64,000 bases of DNA from Nonomuraea wenchangensis (lineage in GTDB: Bacteria; Actinomycetota; Actinomycetes; Streptosporangiales; Streptosporangiaceae). Within the stretch, counting starts at the first letter, position 1. The number at the start of each line of letters is the position of its first letter. This document shows, one piece after another, positions 50,272 to 57,952 of this stretch. The notes under the pieces are model-generated. The model was not told the origin of the DNA, ran no database searches, and was given only the letters and a program-made list of their open reading frames with translations. Where the stretch lies: assembly GCF_900111685.1 (NCBI RefSeq), contig NZ_FOHX01000004.1:639304-703303 (forward strand), written 5' to 3'. The position numbers and the translations under genes are program-made.

Positions 50272-52077
50272 CTAGAAGGCCTCCTCCGGGAGCTCCATGA
50301 GCTCCTGGCCGGTGGAGTCGAGGACACGCCGCTCGGCGGCCAGGCGCGGCAGCACGGTCTTGGCGAAGAACGTGGCCGACGCGACCTTGCCCTGGTAGAA
50401 GGCGTCCTCGCCGTCCGCGAGCCGGGCCAGCGCCACCTCGGCCTGGCGCAGCAGCAGCCAGCCGATGACGAGGTCGCCGAGCGCGAGCAGCAGCCGGGTG
50501 GTGTTGAGCCCGACCTTGTAGACCTCCTCCGGCTTCTCCATCGAGCCGAGCGCCCAGGTCGCCATCGTGTCGCCCATGGCCTTGACGTCGGCGGCGGCCT
50601 CGGCCAGCAGCTCGCGCTCCTCCTTCAGCCGCCCGTTGCCGGCCTCGGAGGCGGCGAAGGCGTTGATCTCGGCGAGCAGCGCGCCGACGGCCGCGCCCTG
50701 GTTGCGCAGGATCTTCCTGAAGAACAGGTCCATGCCCTGGATGGCGGTGGTGCCCTCGTACAGGGAGTCGATCTTGGCGTCCCTGATGTACTGCTCGATC
50801 GGGTAGTCCTGGAGGTAGCCGGAGCCGCCCAGGGTCTGCAGCGAGCGGGCAAGCAGCTCGTACGACCGCTCCGAGCCGACGCCCTTGACCAGCGGCAGCA
50901 GCAGGTCGTTCATCGCGTGCGCGTGCCGGTCGGACGGGTCGATCATGACGGCGTCCTGGAAGGTGGCCGTGTAGAGGACCAGGGCGCGCATGCCCTCGGC
51001 GTACGCCTTCTGCAGCATCAGCTCGCGGCGCACGTCCGGGTGGTTGAGTATGGTGACGCGCGGGGCGGTCTTGTCGGTCATCCGCGTGAGGTCCGCGCCC
51101 TGGACGCGGGACTTCGCGTAGTCGAGGGCGTTGAGGTAGCCGGTCGAGAGCGTGGCGATGGCCTTGGTGCCGACCATCATGCGGGCGTGCTCGATGACCA
51201 TGAACATCTGCTTGATGCCCTCGTGCACCTCGCCGACCAGCCAGCCGACCGCCGGGTGCTTCTCGCCGAAGGTGAGCTCGCAGGTCGTGGAGACCTTCAG
51301 GCCCATCTTCTTCTCGACGTTGGTGACGTAGACGCCGTTGCGCTCGCCGAGCTCGCCGGTCTCCAGGTCGACGTGGTGCTTCGGCACCAGGAACATCGAC
51401 AGGCCCTTGGTGCCGGGGCCGTGACCCTCGGGGCGGGCCAGCACCAGGTGGAAGATGTTGTCGGCCATGTCGTGCTCGGCGCTGGTGATGAAGCGCTTGA
51501 CGCCCTCTATGTGCCAGGTGCCGTCGGGCTGGCGTACGGCCTTGGTGCGGCCGGCGCCGACGTCGGAGCCGGCGTCCGGCTCGGTCAGCACCATGGTCGC
51601 GCCCCAGTTGCGCTCGATGGCCAGCTCGGCGAAGCGCTTCTGCTCCTCGGTGCCGACCTGCCACAGGGTGTAGGCGAAGTTGGGTCCTGCGGCGTACATG
51701 TAGAGCGCCGGGTTCGCGCCCAGCACCATCTCGGCCGTGGCCCAGGCGAGGCTGCGCGGGATGCCGGGGCCGCCCAGCTCGGCGGGCAGGTCGAGGTGCG
51801 CCCAGCCGCCGTCCACCAGCGCCTTGTAGGACTTCTTGAAGCCTTCGGGCATGGTGACCGAGCTCGTCGCGGGGTCGAAGACCGGCGGCTTCCTGTCGCC
51901 CTCCTCGAAGGAGTCGGCGAGCACGCCGGTCGCCAGGCGGTTGACCTCTTCCAGGATGCTGCGCGCGACGTCCTCGTCGACTTCCGCAAAGGGCCCTGCG
52001 CCGAGGATCTCGCGTCGCCCGAAGACCTCGAAGAGGTTGAATTCAAGGTCGCGAACGTTGCTCTTGTAGTGGCCCAT
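50272..52077 (-). CDS. Acyl-CoA dehydrogenase, long (C-terminal extended) type
   Basis: 601 residues, longer than the usual 380 because of a C-terminal extension. An N-terminal helical part is followed by the FAD/acyl-CoA core ([52 protein letters not shown]). The catalytic base is Glu near 440 in [16 protein letters not shown]. This is the fadE5-like group found in many actinobacteria. It removes hydrogens from acyl-CoA in beta-oxidation. Two similar palindromes stand just upstream, shared with the divergent methyltransferase gene; a fatty-acid-responsive TetR regulator is a fair guess. Confidence 0.93.
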   Translation of the reverse strand: MGHYKSNVRDLEFNLFEVFGRREILGAGPFAEVDEDVARSILEEVNRLATGVLADSFEEGDRKPPVFDPATSSVTMPEGFKKSYKALVDGGWAHLDLPAELGGPGIPRSLAWATAEMVLGANPALYMYAAGPNFAYTLWQVGTEEQKRFAELAIERNWGATMVLTEPDAGSDVGAGRTKAVRQPDGTWHIEGVKRFITSAEHDMADNIFHLVLARPEGHGPGTKGLSMFLVPKHHVDLETGELGERNGVYVTNVEKKMGLKVSTTCELTFGEKHPAVGWLVGEVHEGIKQMFMVIEHARMMVGTKAIATLSTGYLNALDYAKSRVQGADLTRMTDKTAPRVTILNHPDVRRELMLQKAYAEGMRALVLYTATFQDAVMIDPSDRHAHAMNDLLLPLVKGVGSERSYELLARSLQTLGGSGYLQDYPIEQYIRDAKIDSLYEGTTAIQGMDLFFRKILRNQGAAVGALLAEINAFAASEAGNGRLKEERELLAEAAADVKAMGDTMATWALGSMEKPEEVYKVGLNTTRLLLALGDLVIGWLLLRQAEVALARLADGEDAFYQGKVASATFFAKTVLPRLAAERRVLDSTGQELMELPEEAF

Positions 52078-52109
52078 GGGGTCGATCTCCTTGAACCGAG
52101 ACAGGGGTG

Positions 52110-52150
52110 TACTCGCGAGTAACCTTACTCTGAAATGCTACCCGCGGGTA
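52110..52150. promoter_or_regulatory. Two related palindromes upstream of the acyl-CoA dehydrogenase
   Basis: TACTCGCGAGTA (52110-52121) and TACCCGCGGGTA (52139-52150) are perfect 12-base palindromes with centres 29 bases apart. Each is followed by A. They lie between divergent genes. Confidence 0.6.
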
Positions 52151-52180
52151 ACCCCTGCCATGCATGGCATGCTCGTCTCC

Positions 52181-52978
52181 ATGGACGCCGAAGAACTCGC
52201 CGCGCGGTGGCGGGAGCGACTGGAGGCATGGGCGATCCCGGACGAGATCCTGGCCCGCGCCTCCGCCGACCCCTGGACGCACTCGCCCGAACGGTTCGGC
52301 ACCCGCACCGACCGGGCCCTTGCCGAGCCGGACGACGGACCCACGATGACGAGGCTGACGGAGGCCCTGCCCGACCAGGGCACGCTGCTCGACGTGGGCT
52401 GCGGCGCCGGCGCGTCCTCGCTGCCGCTGAGTGGGCGGGTCGGCCACCTGTACGCGGTCGACTCCTCGGCCGCGATGCTCGACGGGCTCACGCTGCGGGC
52501 GGACAAACTCGGGGTGCCGGTCACCACGATCCACGGCCGCTGGCCGGACGTCGCGGACGAGGCCCCGGTGGCCGACGTCGCCATCGCCGCGCACGTCGTC
52601 TACAACGTGCCCGACCTGGCCGGCTTCCTGCGCGCGCTCGACGCGCACACGCGCGGGCGGGTGGTGCTGGAGCTGACGCACCGCCATCCGACGAGCTGGA
52701 TGACGCCGCTCTGGCAGCACTTCCACGGCATCGACCGCCCGGTGCGGCCGGTCGCCGAGGACTGCGTGGCGCTGGCGGCGGCGCTCGGCTTCGCCGTACG
52801 GGTGGAGGAGCGGGAAGCCCCGCTGGAACGATTCAGCTCCCTTGAGGAGCTCGCGGCCAGCGCGTGCCGGCGGGCGTGCCTCGACCCGTCCAGGGCGGAC
52901 GAGGTGGCCGCCACGGCCGTCGAGCTGGGCATGTGGCCGCTGCCGCGGGACCGCTGGGTCACCGTCTGGTGGGACTGA
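52181..52978 (+). CDS. Class I SAM-dependent methyltransferase
   Basis: 265 residues from the ATG at 52181; ATGs at 52160 and 52169 give short extensions and no SD helps choose. Motif I is LLDVGCGAGASSLPL near 70-84, then LYAVDSSAAMLDGL and the motif IV region VADVAIAAHVVYNVPDLAGFL. LELTHRHPTSWMTPLWQHFHGIDRPVRPVAEDC follows, a stretch I have seen in several actinobacterial methyltransferases of unknown substrate. Divergent from the acyl-CoA dehydrogenase gene. Confidence 0.83.
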   Translation: MDAEELAARWRERLEAWAIPDEILARASADPWTHSPERFGTRTDRALAEPDDGPTMTRLTEALPDQGTLLDVGCGAGASSLPLSGRVGHLYAVDSSAAMLDGLTLRADKLGVPVTTIHGRWPDVADEAPVADVAIAAHVVYNVPDLAGFLRALDAHTRGRVVLELTHRHPTSWMTPLWQHFHGIDRPVRPVAEDCVALAAALGFAVRVEEREAPLERFSSLEELAASACRRACLDPSRADEVAATAVELGMWPLPRDRWVTVWWD

Positions 52979-53020
52979 CACCGGTTTGACGTCTTCGCCG
53001 GTGTCGGGTTGGGTGTTCCC

Positions 53021-53398
53021 ATGATCGAGATCCACTCCGTCACCATCGACGCCACCGACCCCTATGAGCTCGCCAGCTGGTGGAGCAGGGCCACCGGGCT
53101 GCCTCTGGGCGAGGGCGACCAGCCGGGCGACGACGAGGTGATGCTGCGGACCGAGCGGGACCCCTATTTCCTGTTCATCCGCGTTCCCGAGGGCAAGACG
53201 GTCAAGAACCGCCTGCACCTCGACGTCAACGGCACCGCGGGCAGGACGCGCGACGAGGAGGTCGAACGCCTCTTGGAGCTGGGCGCGACCGTCCACGCCG
53301 ACCTGCGCCGGCCCGACGGCACCGGATGGGTGACGATGCTCGACCCCGAGGGCAACGAGTTCTGCGTGTGCCGCAGCCAGGCCGAGCGGGAGTCCTGA
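53021..53398 (+). CDS. VOC-family (glyoxalase-like) protein
   Basis: 125 residues from the ATG at 53021. Two beta-alpha-beta-beta-beta modules are visible: HSVTIDATDPYELASWWSRATGLPLGEGD and LHLDVNGTAGRTRDEEVERLLELGATV, ending GWVTMLDPEGNEFCVCRS. The metal-ligand positions His (IEIHSVTI), His (RLHLDVN) and Glu (EGNEF) are all present. Activities in this group range from glyoxalase to antibiotic binding, and this short form resembles Glyoxalase_6-type proteins. Function not assigned. Confidence 0.85.
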   Translation: MIEIHSVTIDATDPYELASWWSRATGLPLGEGDQPGDDEVMLRTERDPYFLFIRVPEGKTVKNRLHLDVNGTAGRTRDEEVERLLELGATVHADLRRPDGTGWVTMLDPEGNEFCVCRSQAERES

Positions 53399-53411
53399 AG
53401 GCCGGGCGGGA

Positions 53412-53861
53412 TCACCGTTCGGAGCGTGCCCGGCCCTGCATCGTGAGCGTCAGGATGCCGGCGATCAGATAGACCAGCGCGCCGTGCCACAGCGCGTGCA
53501 CGGCCGAGCCGAAGACGCCCTCGCCGTCCAGGACGAGCTGCACCGGATAGTCGAGCACCGCCGTGATGCCCGCGGGCAGCAGCGCGAACTTCCACGGGTG
53601 GCGCAGCGACCAGATCCGCGCCTGGCGGGTGACCCGGTCGCCCTCGTGCGGCTTGGACACCGCCCCGATGGCGGCGATCAGGGCGAACAGGCTGATGCCG
53701 AGGCCCAGCGCCCAAACCAGGTCGCCGCCGCCCGTGAGCAGGCCCATGCCGTAGCTGGCCGCGGTCACGACACCGCCGCCGACGGCCGCGGCCTTCCAAG
53801 GGGCGCCTCGGAGCGCGGCGCCGGAAAGCGATATCTCATCGCGTCGACTGATTTCGTTCAT
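53412..53861 (-). CDS. Small integral membrane protein of unknown function
   Basis: 149 residues from the ATG at 53861 (an upstream ATG at 53966 would run antisense through the GNAT start and is rejected). Four hydrophobic segments lie near 22-40, 46-66, 85-105 and 118-138. A basic loop (KPHEGDRVTRQARIWSLRHPWKF) sits between segments 2 and 3. No motif recognised. Convergent with the VOC gene, 13 bases apart. Confidence 0.6.
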   Translation of the reverse strand: MNEISRRDEISLSGAALRGAPWKAAAVGGGVVTAASYGMGLLTGGGDLVWALGLGISLFALIAAIGAVSKPHEGDRVTRQARIWSLRHPWKFALLPAGITAVLDYPVQLVLDGEGVFGSAVHALWHGALVYLIAGILTLTMQGRARSER

Positions 53862-53937
53862 ATCGTCATGGTCGCTCCCGGCGCCCCTTGGGGGCATCGG
53901 GGACGGACCCTGAGCCGTCCCTGACATGATGCGGGAC

Positions 53938-54408
53938 ATGCAAGAACCGCACGTAGCAGACATCACCTTCCGTACGGCCCGCCGCGACGACGTGCCCGCC
54001 GTCGTCGCGATGCTGGCCGACGACCCCCTCGGCGCCCGGCGCGAGGGTGAGCCAGGCGACCCGCGTTACCTCGCGGCCTTCGACCGCATCGACGCCGACC
54101 CCTACGACGAGCTCATCGTCGCCGAGCAGGGCGGCGAGGTGGTGGGCACGATGCAGCTCACGTACCTGGCCGGGCTCTCCCGCCTCGGTGCCGAACGCTG
54201 CCAGATCGAGGCCGTACGGGTGCACTCGTCGGCCCGCGGCCAGGGTCTCGGCCGCCGGATGATCGGCTGGGCCGTGGACCGCGCCCGCGAGCGCGGCTGT
54301 GCCATGGTGCAGCTCACCTCGGACAAGACCCGCACCGACGCGCACCGCTTCTACGGCTCGCTCGGCTTCGCCGCCTCCCACGAGGGCTTCAAGCTCCAGC
54401 TGAGCTGA
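53938..54408 (+). CDS. GNAT N-acetyltransferase
   Basis: 156 residues from the ATG at 53938; ATGs at 53926 and 53929 add three or four residues. The GNAT fold is plain: ITFRTARRDDVPAVVAMLADD, GTMQLTYLAGLSRLG, IEAVRVHSSARGQGLGRRMIGWAVDRARERGC (acetyl-CoA loop RGQGLG) and DAHRFYGSLGFAASHEGFK. It resembles the diamine or aminoglycoside-type small GNATs; the substrate is unknown. Its last 20 bases overlap the convergent PadR gene. Confidence 0.9.
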   Translation: MQEPHVADITFRTARRDDVPAVVAMLADDPLGARREGEPGDPRYLAAFDRIDADPYDELIVAEQGGEVVGTMQLTYLAGLSRLGAERCQIEAVRVHSSARGQGLGRRMIGWAVDRARERGCAMVQLTSDKTRTDAHRFYGSLGFAASHEGFKLQLS

Positions 54409-54934
54409 GCCGCTCCAGCATCCACCTGCACCACTCGACGCGGTGCCGCTCGTAGCCGAGGCCGCACCAGAGCGTCGCGTAGTTGCCGAACCGGGGATCG
54501 CCGGGCGGGGGCGGCCCGCCGAAGGCCGCCTCCTCCCGCTCGTAGCCCGCCAGCCGCTCCTCGTGCATCGCGAGCTGGTCGGCGAACAACCTCCGTAGCA
54601 GCCCCGGCTCGGCCAGCCACGACGCGTACGTCTTCAGCACCAGCTCGTCGCGCTCCGGCCGGGCGCGCGGCGGCTCGGTCACCCATGCGCGCAGCGCCGC
54701 CAGGCCGTCGGCGGTCAGATGGTAGACCTTCTTGCCCTGCGGGCCGGGGCCGTGCTCGGCCTCGAAGCCCACCAGCCCGTCGGCGCGCAGTTTCTGCAGC
54801 TCGGCGTGGATCTGGCTGTGGCCGGCCGTCCAGAAGTAGCCGACCGGGGTGCGCATGGCGGCGGCGAGGTCGTATCCGGTGCGCTCGCCGCGGGCCAGCA
54901 CGGCGAGGATCGCGAATCCCAGTGTTGAGGTCAT
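54389..54934 (-). CDS. PadR-family regulator
   Basis: 181 residues. The winged HTH is MTSTLGFAILAVLARGERTGYDLAAAMRTPVGYFWTAGHSQIHAELQKLRADGLV, with wing QGKKVYHLTADGLAALRAWV, followed by the C-terminal dimerisation helices of the Vir_act_alpha_C type (PELLLRRLFADQ-like and YEREEAAF). PadR proteins repress detoxification or transport genes and lose DNA contact when bound to a phenolic or drug. An exact PadR-type site (ATGT-N8-ACAT) lies just upstream, between it and the lipoprotein gene. Confidence 0.92.
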   Translation of the reverse strand: MTSTLGFAILAVLARGERTGYDLAAAMRTPVGYFWTAGHSQIHAELQKLRADGLVGFEAEHGPGPQGKKVYHLTADGLAALRAWVTEPPRARPERDELVLKTYASWLAEPGLLRRLFADQLAMHEERLAGYEREEAAFGGPPPPGDPRFGNYATLWCGLGYERHRVEWCRWMLERLSSAGA

Positions 54935-54961
54935 CGTGGCCCCAAGGATAAGGTGCTTCCC

Positions 54962-54983
54962 ACTATGTCAGTTCTGACATAGT
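54962..54983. promoter_or_regulatory. PadR operator (ATGT-N8-ACAT)
   Basis: ACTATGTCAG-TT-CTGACATAGT is a perfect palindrome with ten-base arms and contains the PadR consensus ATGT-N8-ACAT (54965-54980). It lies 28 bases from the padR start and 25 bases from the divergent hydrolase start. Confidence 0.8.
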
Positions 54984-55007
54984 CTGAGGCATTGGAGGTG
55001 GGCGGTC

Positions 55008-55781
55008 GTGCGTAAGACGCTGAGCGCCGTCGGGCTCGTGACCATGCTGGCCGCGCTTGCCGCCTGCGGCAGCGGGGGCGCCACGGGGGCGGCCCCCGTT
55101 CCGCCGACCCCCGCGACCCCCACAACCGCTGCGACCAGCGCCGCCCCCAGCAGCCCGCCGCCCACCGGCCCCAACGTCTCCGGCTGCTTCACCGAGGCCG
55201 ACGGCAAGATCTTCGAGTACGACGGCGGCCTCCCCGGCGTGATCGCCGGCACCGGCTCCACCGGCGTCGTCATCACCTACGAGCGCCGCGGCAACGTCTG
55301 CGCCTGGCGCCCGCTCTCCGACCGCCTGGTCGCCGCCGGCTACCGCGTGCTCCTCTACGCGAGAAGCGTCGCCGCCGTCCCCGAGGACACCACCGTCGCC
55401 ATGGCGAAACGCCTGGCCAAGGAGAAGGGCGTCGGCCGCGTGTTCCTGGTCGGCGGCTCGATCGGCGCCACCACCGCCGTCCCCGCCGCGCTGCGGCTCG
55501 GCCCCGAGAAGATCGCCGGCGTGGTCGCCCTGTCAGGCGAGATCGCCGCCGAGGACGCGGCGAAGCTGACCGTCCCGCTGCTCCAGATCGGCAGCGAGCA
55601 CGACGACTACGGAGGCCGCGAAGCGCTCGACGCCGCCCGCGCCGCCGCCACCAAGGCCCCCGACGCCCAGGCGCTCGTCATCCCGGGCGAGCGCCTGCAC
55701 GCCTCCCAGCTGCTCGCGAGCCCGTACGCCGATCAGGTGCTGAGCACCGTCGAGACGTTCATGAACCGGCACAAGGGCTGA
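55008..55781 (+). CDS. Alpha/beta-hydrolase-like lipoprotein
   Basis: 257 residues, GTG start, SD GGAGG. The lipobox LAALAAC is near residue 14-20, followed by an Ala/Pro/Thr-rich tether to about 55. The globular part has the hydrolase fold: VVITYERRGNVCAW, LLYARSVAAVPEDTTVAMAK, a nucleophile elbow VGGSIGATTAV (Ser near 150), LQIGSEHDDYGGREALDAARA with the likely acid, and a His in ERLHASQLL. It would sit on the outer face of the membrane. A PadR operator lies in front, so it may be induced by a small molecule. Overlaps the convergent next gene by 23 bases. Confidence 0.82.
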   Translation: MRKTLSAVGLVTMLAALAACGSGGATGAAPVPPTPATPTTAATSAAPSSPPPTGPNVSGCFTEADGKIFEYDGGLPGVIAGTGSTGVVITYERRGNVCAWRPLSDRLVAAGYRVLLYARSVAAVPEDTTVAMAKRLAKEKGVGRVFLVGGSIGATTAVPAALRLGPEKIAGVVALSGEIAAEDAAKLTVPLLQIGSEHDDYGGREALDAARAAATKAPDAQALVIPGERLHASQLLASPYADQVLSTVETFMNRHKG

Positions 55782-57774
55782 CCTCGACCAGGTTGTCGTG
55801 GAAGCCCGGCCCCTTGCCCATGTCGCCGTCCCGCTCGGCGACCACCGCGTTCGCGTTCGAGCCGCCGGGGCTGAGCTTCGGCCAGTGGCCCTTGGGCGAG
55901 GCCACGACCCCGGGGGCCACCCGGTCGCTGATCTCCACGTCGGCCAGGAACTCGCCGCCGTCGTTGTGGACCCGTACGCGCAGGCCGTCCACGAGCCCGC
56001 GCGCCGCCGCGTCGGCCGGGTTGACCAGCACCACCGGGCCCTTGGCCCGCCGCCGCAGCTCGGCGTTGTTGCCGAACGTCGTGTTGAGGAACGTGTGCGA
56101 GGCCGGCGTCACCAGCGTCAGCCGGTACGGCGAGCCGTCCGCCGTCAACGTCGCGTGCGACGGCACGTACGCCTCCCCGGGCCGCGGGAAACGCATCCGG
56201 CCCGACCGCGTCGGGAACCCGTCGGCGAAGGGCGTGAACGGCTTGGGATAGTTCATCCGCACCCAGCCCTCCTTGCGCAGCCGGTCGAGCGTGACGCCCT
56301 CCAGCGACGGATGCCCGCTGGACAACAACTGCTCGGCCAGCTCCAGGTCCGAGTCGTAGAGCGACGGCTCGGTGAGCCCCATGTGCCGGGCCAGCCGCCG
56401 GAACGTCTCGGTCGTCGACAGGCACTCGCCGGGCGGCTCCACCGCGGCCTCGTTCCACAGCAGGTAGAGGTGCCCGTAGCCGGCGTGCAGGTCGTGGTGC
56501 TCGGTTTGCATGGTGGCCGGCAGCACGATGTCGGCGTAGTCCACGGTGTCCGTCGGGAACTGCTCCATGACGACCGTGAACAGGTCCTCGCGGGCGAGCT
56601 GCCGCCTGATGGCGTTGGCGTCGGGCGTGGAGCCGAGCGGGTTGGCCGCGTACACCCACAGGCACTTCACGTCGTCGAGCTGCGAGGCGAGCTTGGTCAT
56701 GACCCGCGTGCGCACCGGCTTGGCCAGCAGGTCGTCGCGCGTGTCGATGTTGAGGTGGACGTGCCCGCTGGTCGAGTACGCCACCCCGCCCCCCGGATGC
56801 CGCCAGTCGCCCGTGACGGCCGGGATCGCGCCGATCGTCCGCATGGCCGTGCCGCCGCCCGCGTGCCGCTGGATGCCCATCGTGGCCCGGATGGCGGTCG
56901 GGCGGGTGCGCGCCAGCCGCGTCCCCAGCCTGTGGATGTCGGCCGCCGGGATGCCGGTGATCTCGCTCACCTTCTCCACCGGGTGGGCCAGGATCTCCTC
57001 GCGGAAGCCGGCCCATCCCTCGGTGTGCTCGGCCAGGTAAGCCTCGTCCTGCGCGTTCTCGGCCAGCACCACGTTGAGCAGCCCGAGCGCGAGCGCCGCG
57101 TCCGTGCCCGGCCGGATGGCGAGGTACTCGTCGGCCTGGTCGGCGGTCCTGGTGCGGATCGGGTCGATGGCGACCACGTGGGCGCCGTCCGCGCGGGCGT
57201 CCTGGATGAACTTCCACAGGTGGTGGCCGCTGGTCAGCGTGTTGGTGCCCCAGAGCAGGATCAGCTTGGAGAGCGCGAAGTTCTCCGGGTCCATGCCGCC
57301 CGCGGTGCCGTTCGCGCGGAACAGGCCGCTGCTGCCGGCCGCCGAGCAGATGTTGAGCCAGTGCTTGGACGCGCCCAGCACGTTCCAGAACCGCCGGCCC
57401 GCCACGCCCTCGCAACCCTGCAGGTAGCCGAGCGTGCCCGTGCCGAGGTAGGGCCAGATGGCCTCGCCGCCGTGCTCCTCGACGATCGCGCGCAGCCGGG
57501 TGGCGATCTCCTCCAGGGCCTCGTCCCACGAGATCCGCTCGAACCGCCCCGAGCCCTTCGGACCGACCCGGCGCATCGGGTGGAGGATCCGGTCGGGCGC
57601 CCGCGTGTGCTCCAGGTAACGGTTGACCTTCACGCACAGCGCGCCCCTGGTGTAGGGCTGGTCGGGGTTGCCGCGCAGTTTGACGGCCTGGCCGTCGTTC
57701 ACGGTGACGACCCAGGAACAGGTGTCCGGGCAGTCCAGCGGACATGCCCCCAGAACCCTCAATTCGCCCGACAT
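55759..57774 (-). CDS. Molybdopterin-dependent oxidoreductase with N-terminal 4Fe-4S site
   Basis: 671 residues from the ATG at 57774; upstream codons to 58032 are open but antisense to the next gene. The N-terminus binds a 4Fe-4S cluster (CPLDCPDTC.. and GALCVKVNRYLE). Molybdopterin-guanine-dinucleotide motifs follow: RISWDEALEEIA, LLWGTNTLTSGHHLWKFIQDARADGAHVVAIDPIRTRTA and a C-terminal molydop-binding domain (LTLVTPASHTFLNTTFGNN..RRRAKGPVVLVNPADAAARGL). A cysteine in LNICSAAGSS is at the place of the metal ligand. No Tat signal, so cytoplasmic. It is a DMSO-reductase-family enzyme of unknown substrate. Confidence 0.9.
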   Translation of the reverse strand: MSGELRVLGACPLDCPDTCSWVVTVNDGQAVKLRGNPDQPYTRGALCVKVNRYLEHTRAPDRILHPMRRVGPKGSGRFERISWDEALEEIATRLRAIVEEHGGEAIWPYLGTGTLGYLQGCEGVAGRRFWNVLGASKHWLNICSAAGSSGLFRANGTAGGMDPENFALSKLILLWGTNTLTSGHHLWKFIQDARADGAHVVAIDPIRTRTADQADEYLAIRPGTDAALALGLLNVVLAENAQDEAYLAEHTEGWAGFREEILAHPVEKVSEITGIPAADIHRLGTRLARTRPTAIRATMGIQRHAGGGTAMRTIGAIPAVTGDWRHPGGGVAYSTSGHVHLNIDTRDDLLAKPVRTRVMTKLASQLDDVKCLWVYAANPLGSTPDANAIRRQLAREDLFTVVMEQFPTDTVDYADIVLPATMQTEHHDLHAGYGHLYLLWNEAAVEPPGECLSTTETFRRLARHMGLTEPSLYDSDLELAEQLLSSGHPSLEGVTLDRLRKEGWVRMNYPKPFTPFADGFPTRSGRMRFPRPGEAYVPSHATLTADGSPYRLTLVTPASHTFLNTTFGNNAELRRRAKGPVVLVNPADAAARGLVDGLRVRVHNDGGEFLADVEISDRVAPGVVASPKGHWPKLSPGGSNANAVVAERDGDMGKGPGFHDNLVEVSPCAGS

Positions 57775-57952
57775 GGGACACAGCCTACGCCGGGCACCGA
57801 GAGGTGAACTGCTGGAGCTCCACCGTGTAGCCTGCCTGCGCGGACGTAGGCTGCCCGACGGGGACGGCAGGCGCCACGTCCGCATTGCGAAACGGGGACA
57901 CTGCGACCCAGAGATCTCACGGTCCTGCCGGGAAGGTGCAGAATCGCTGACG

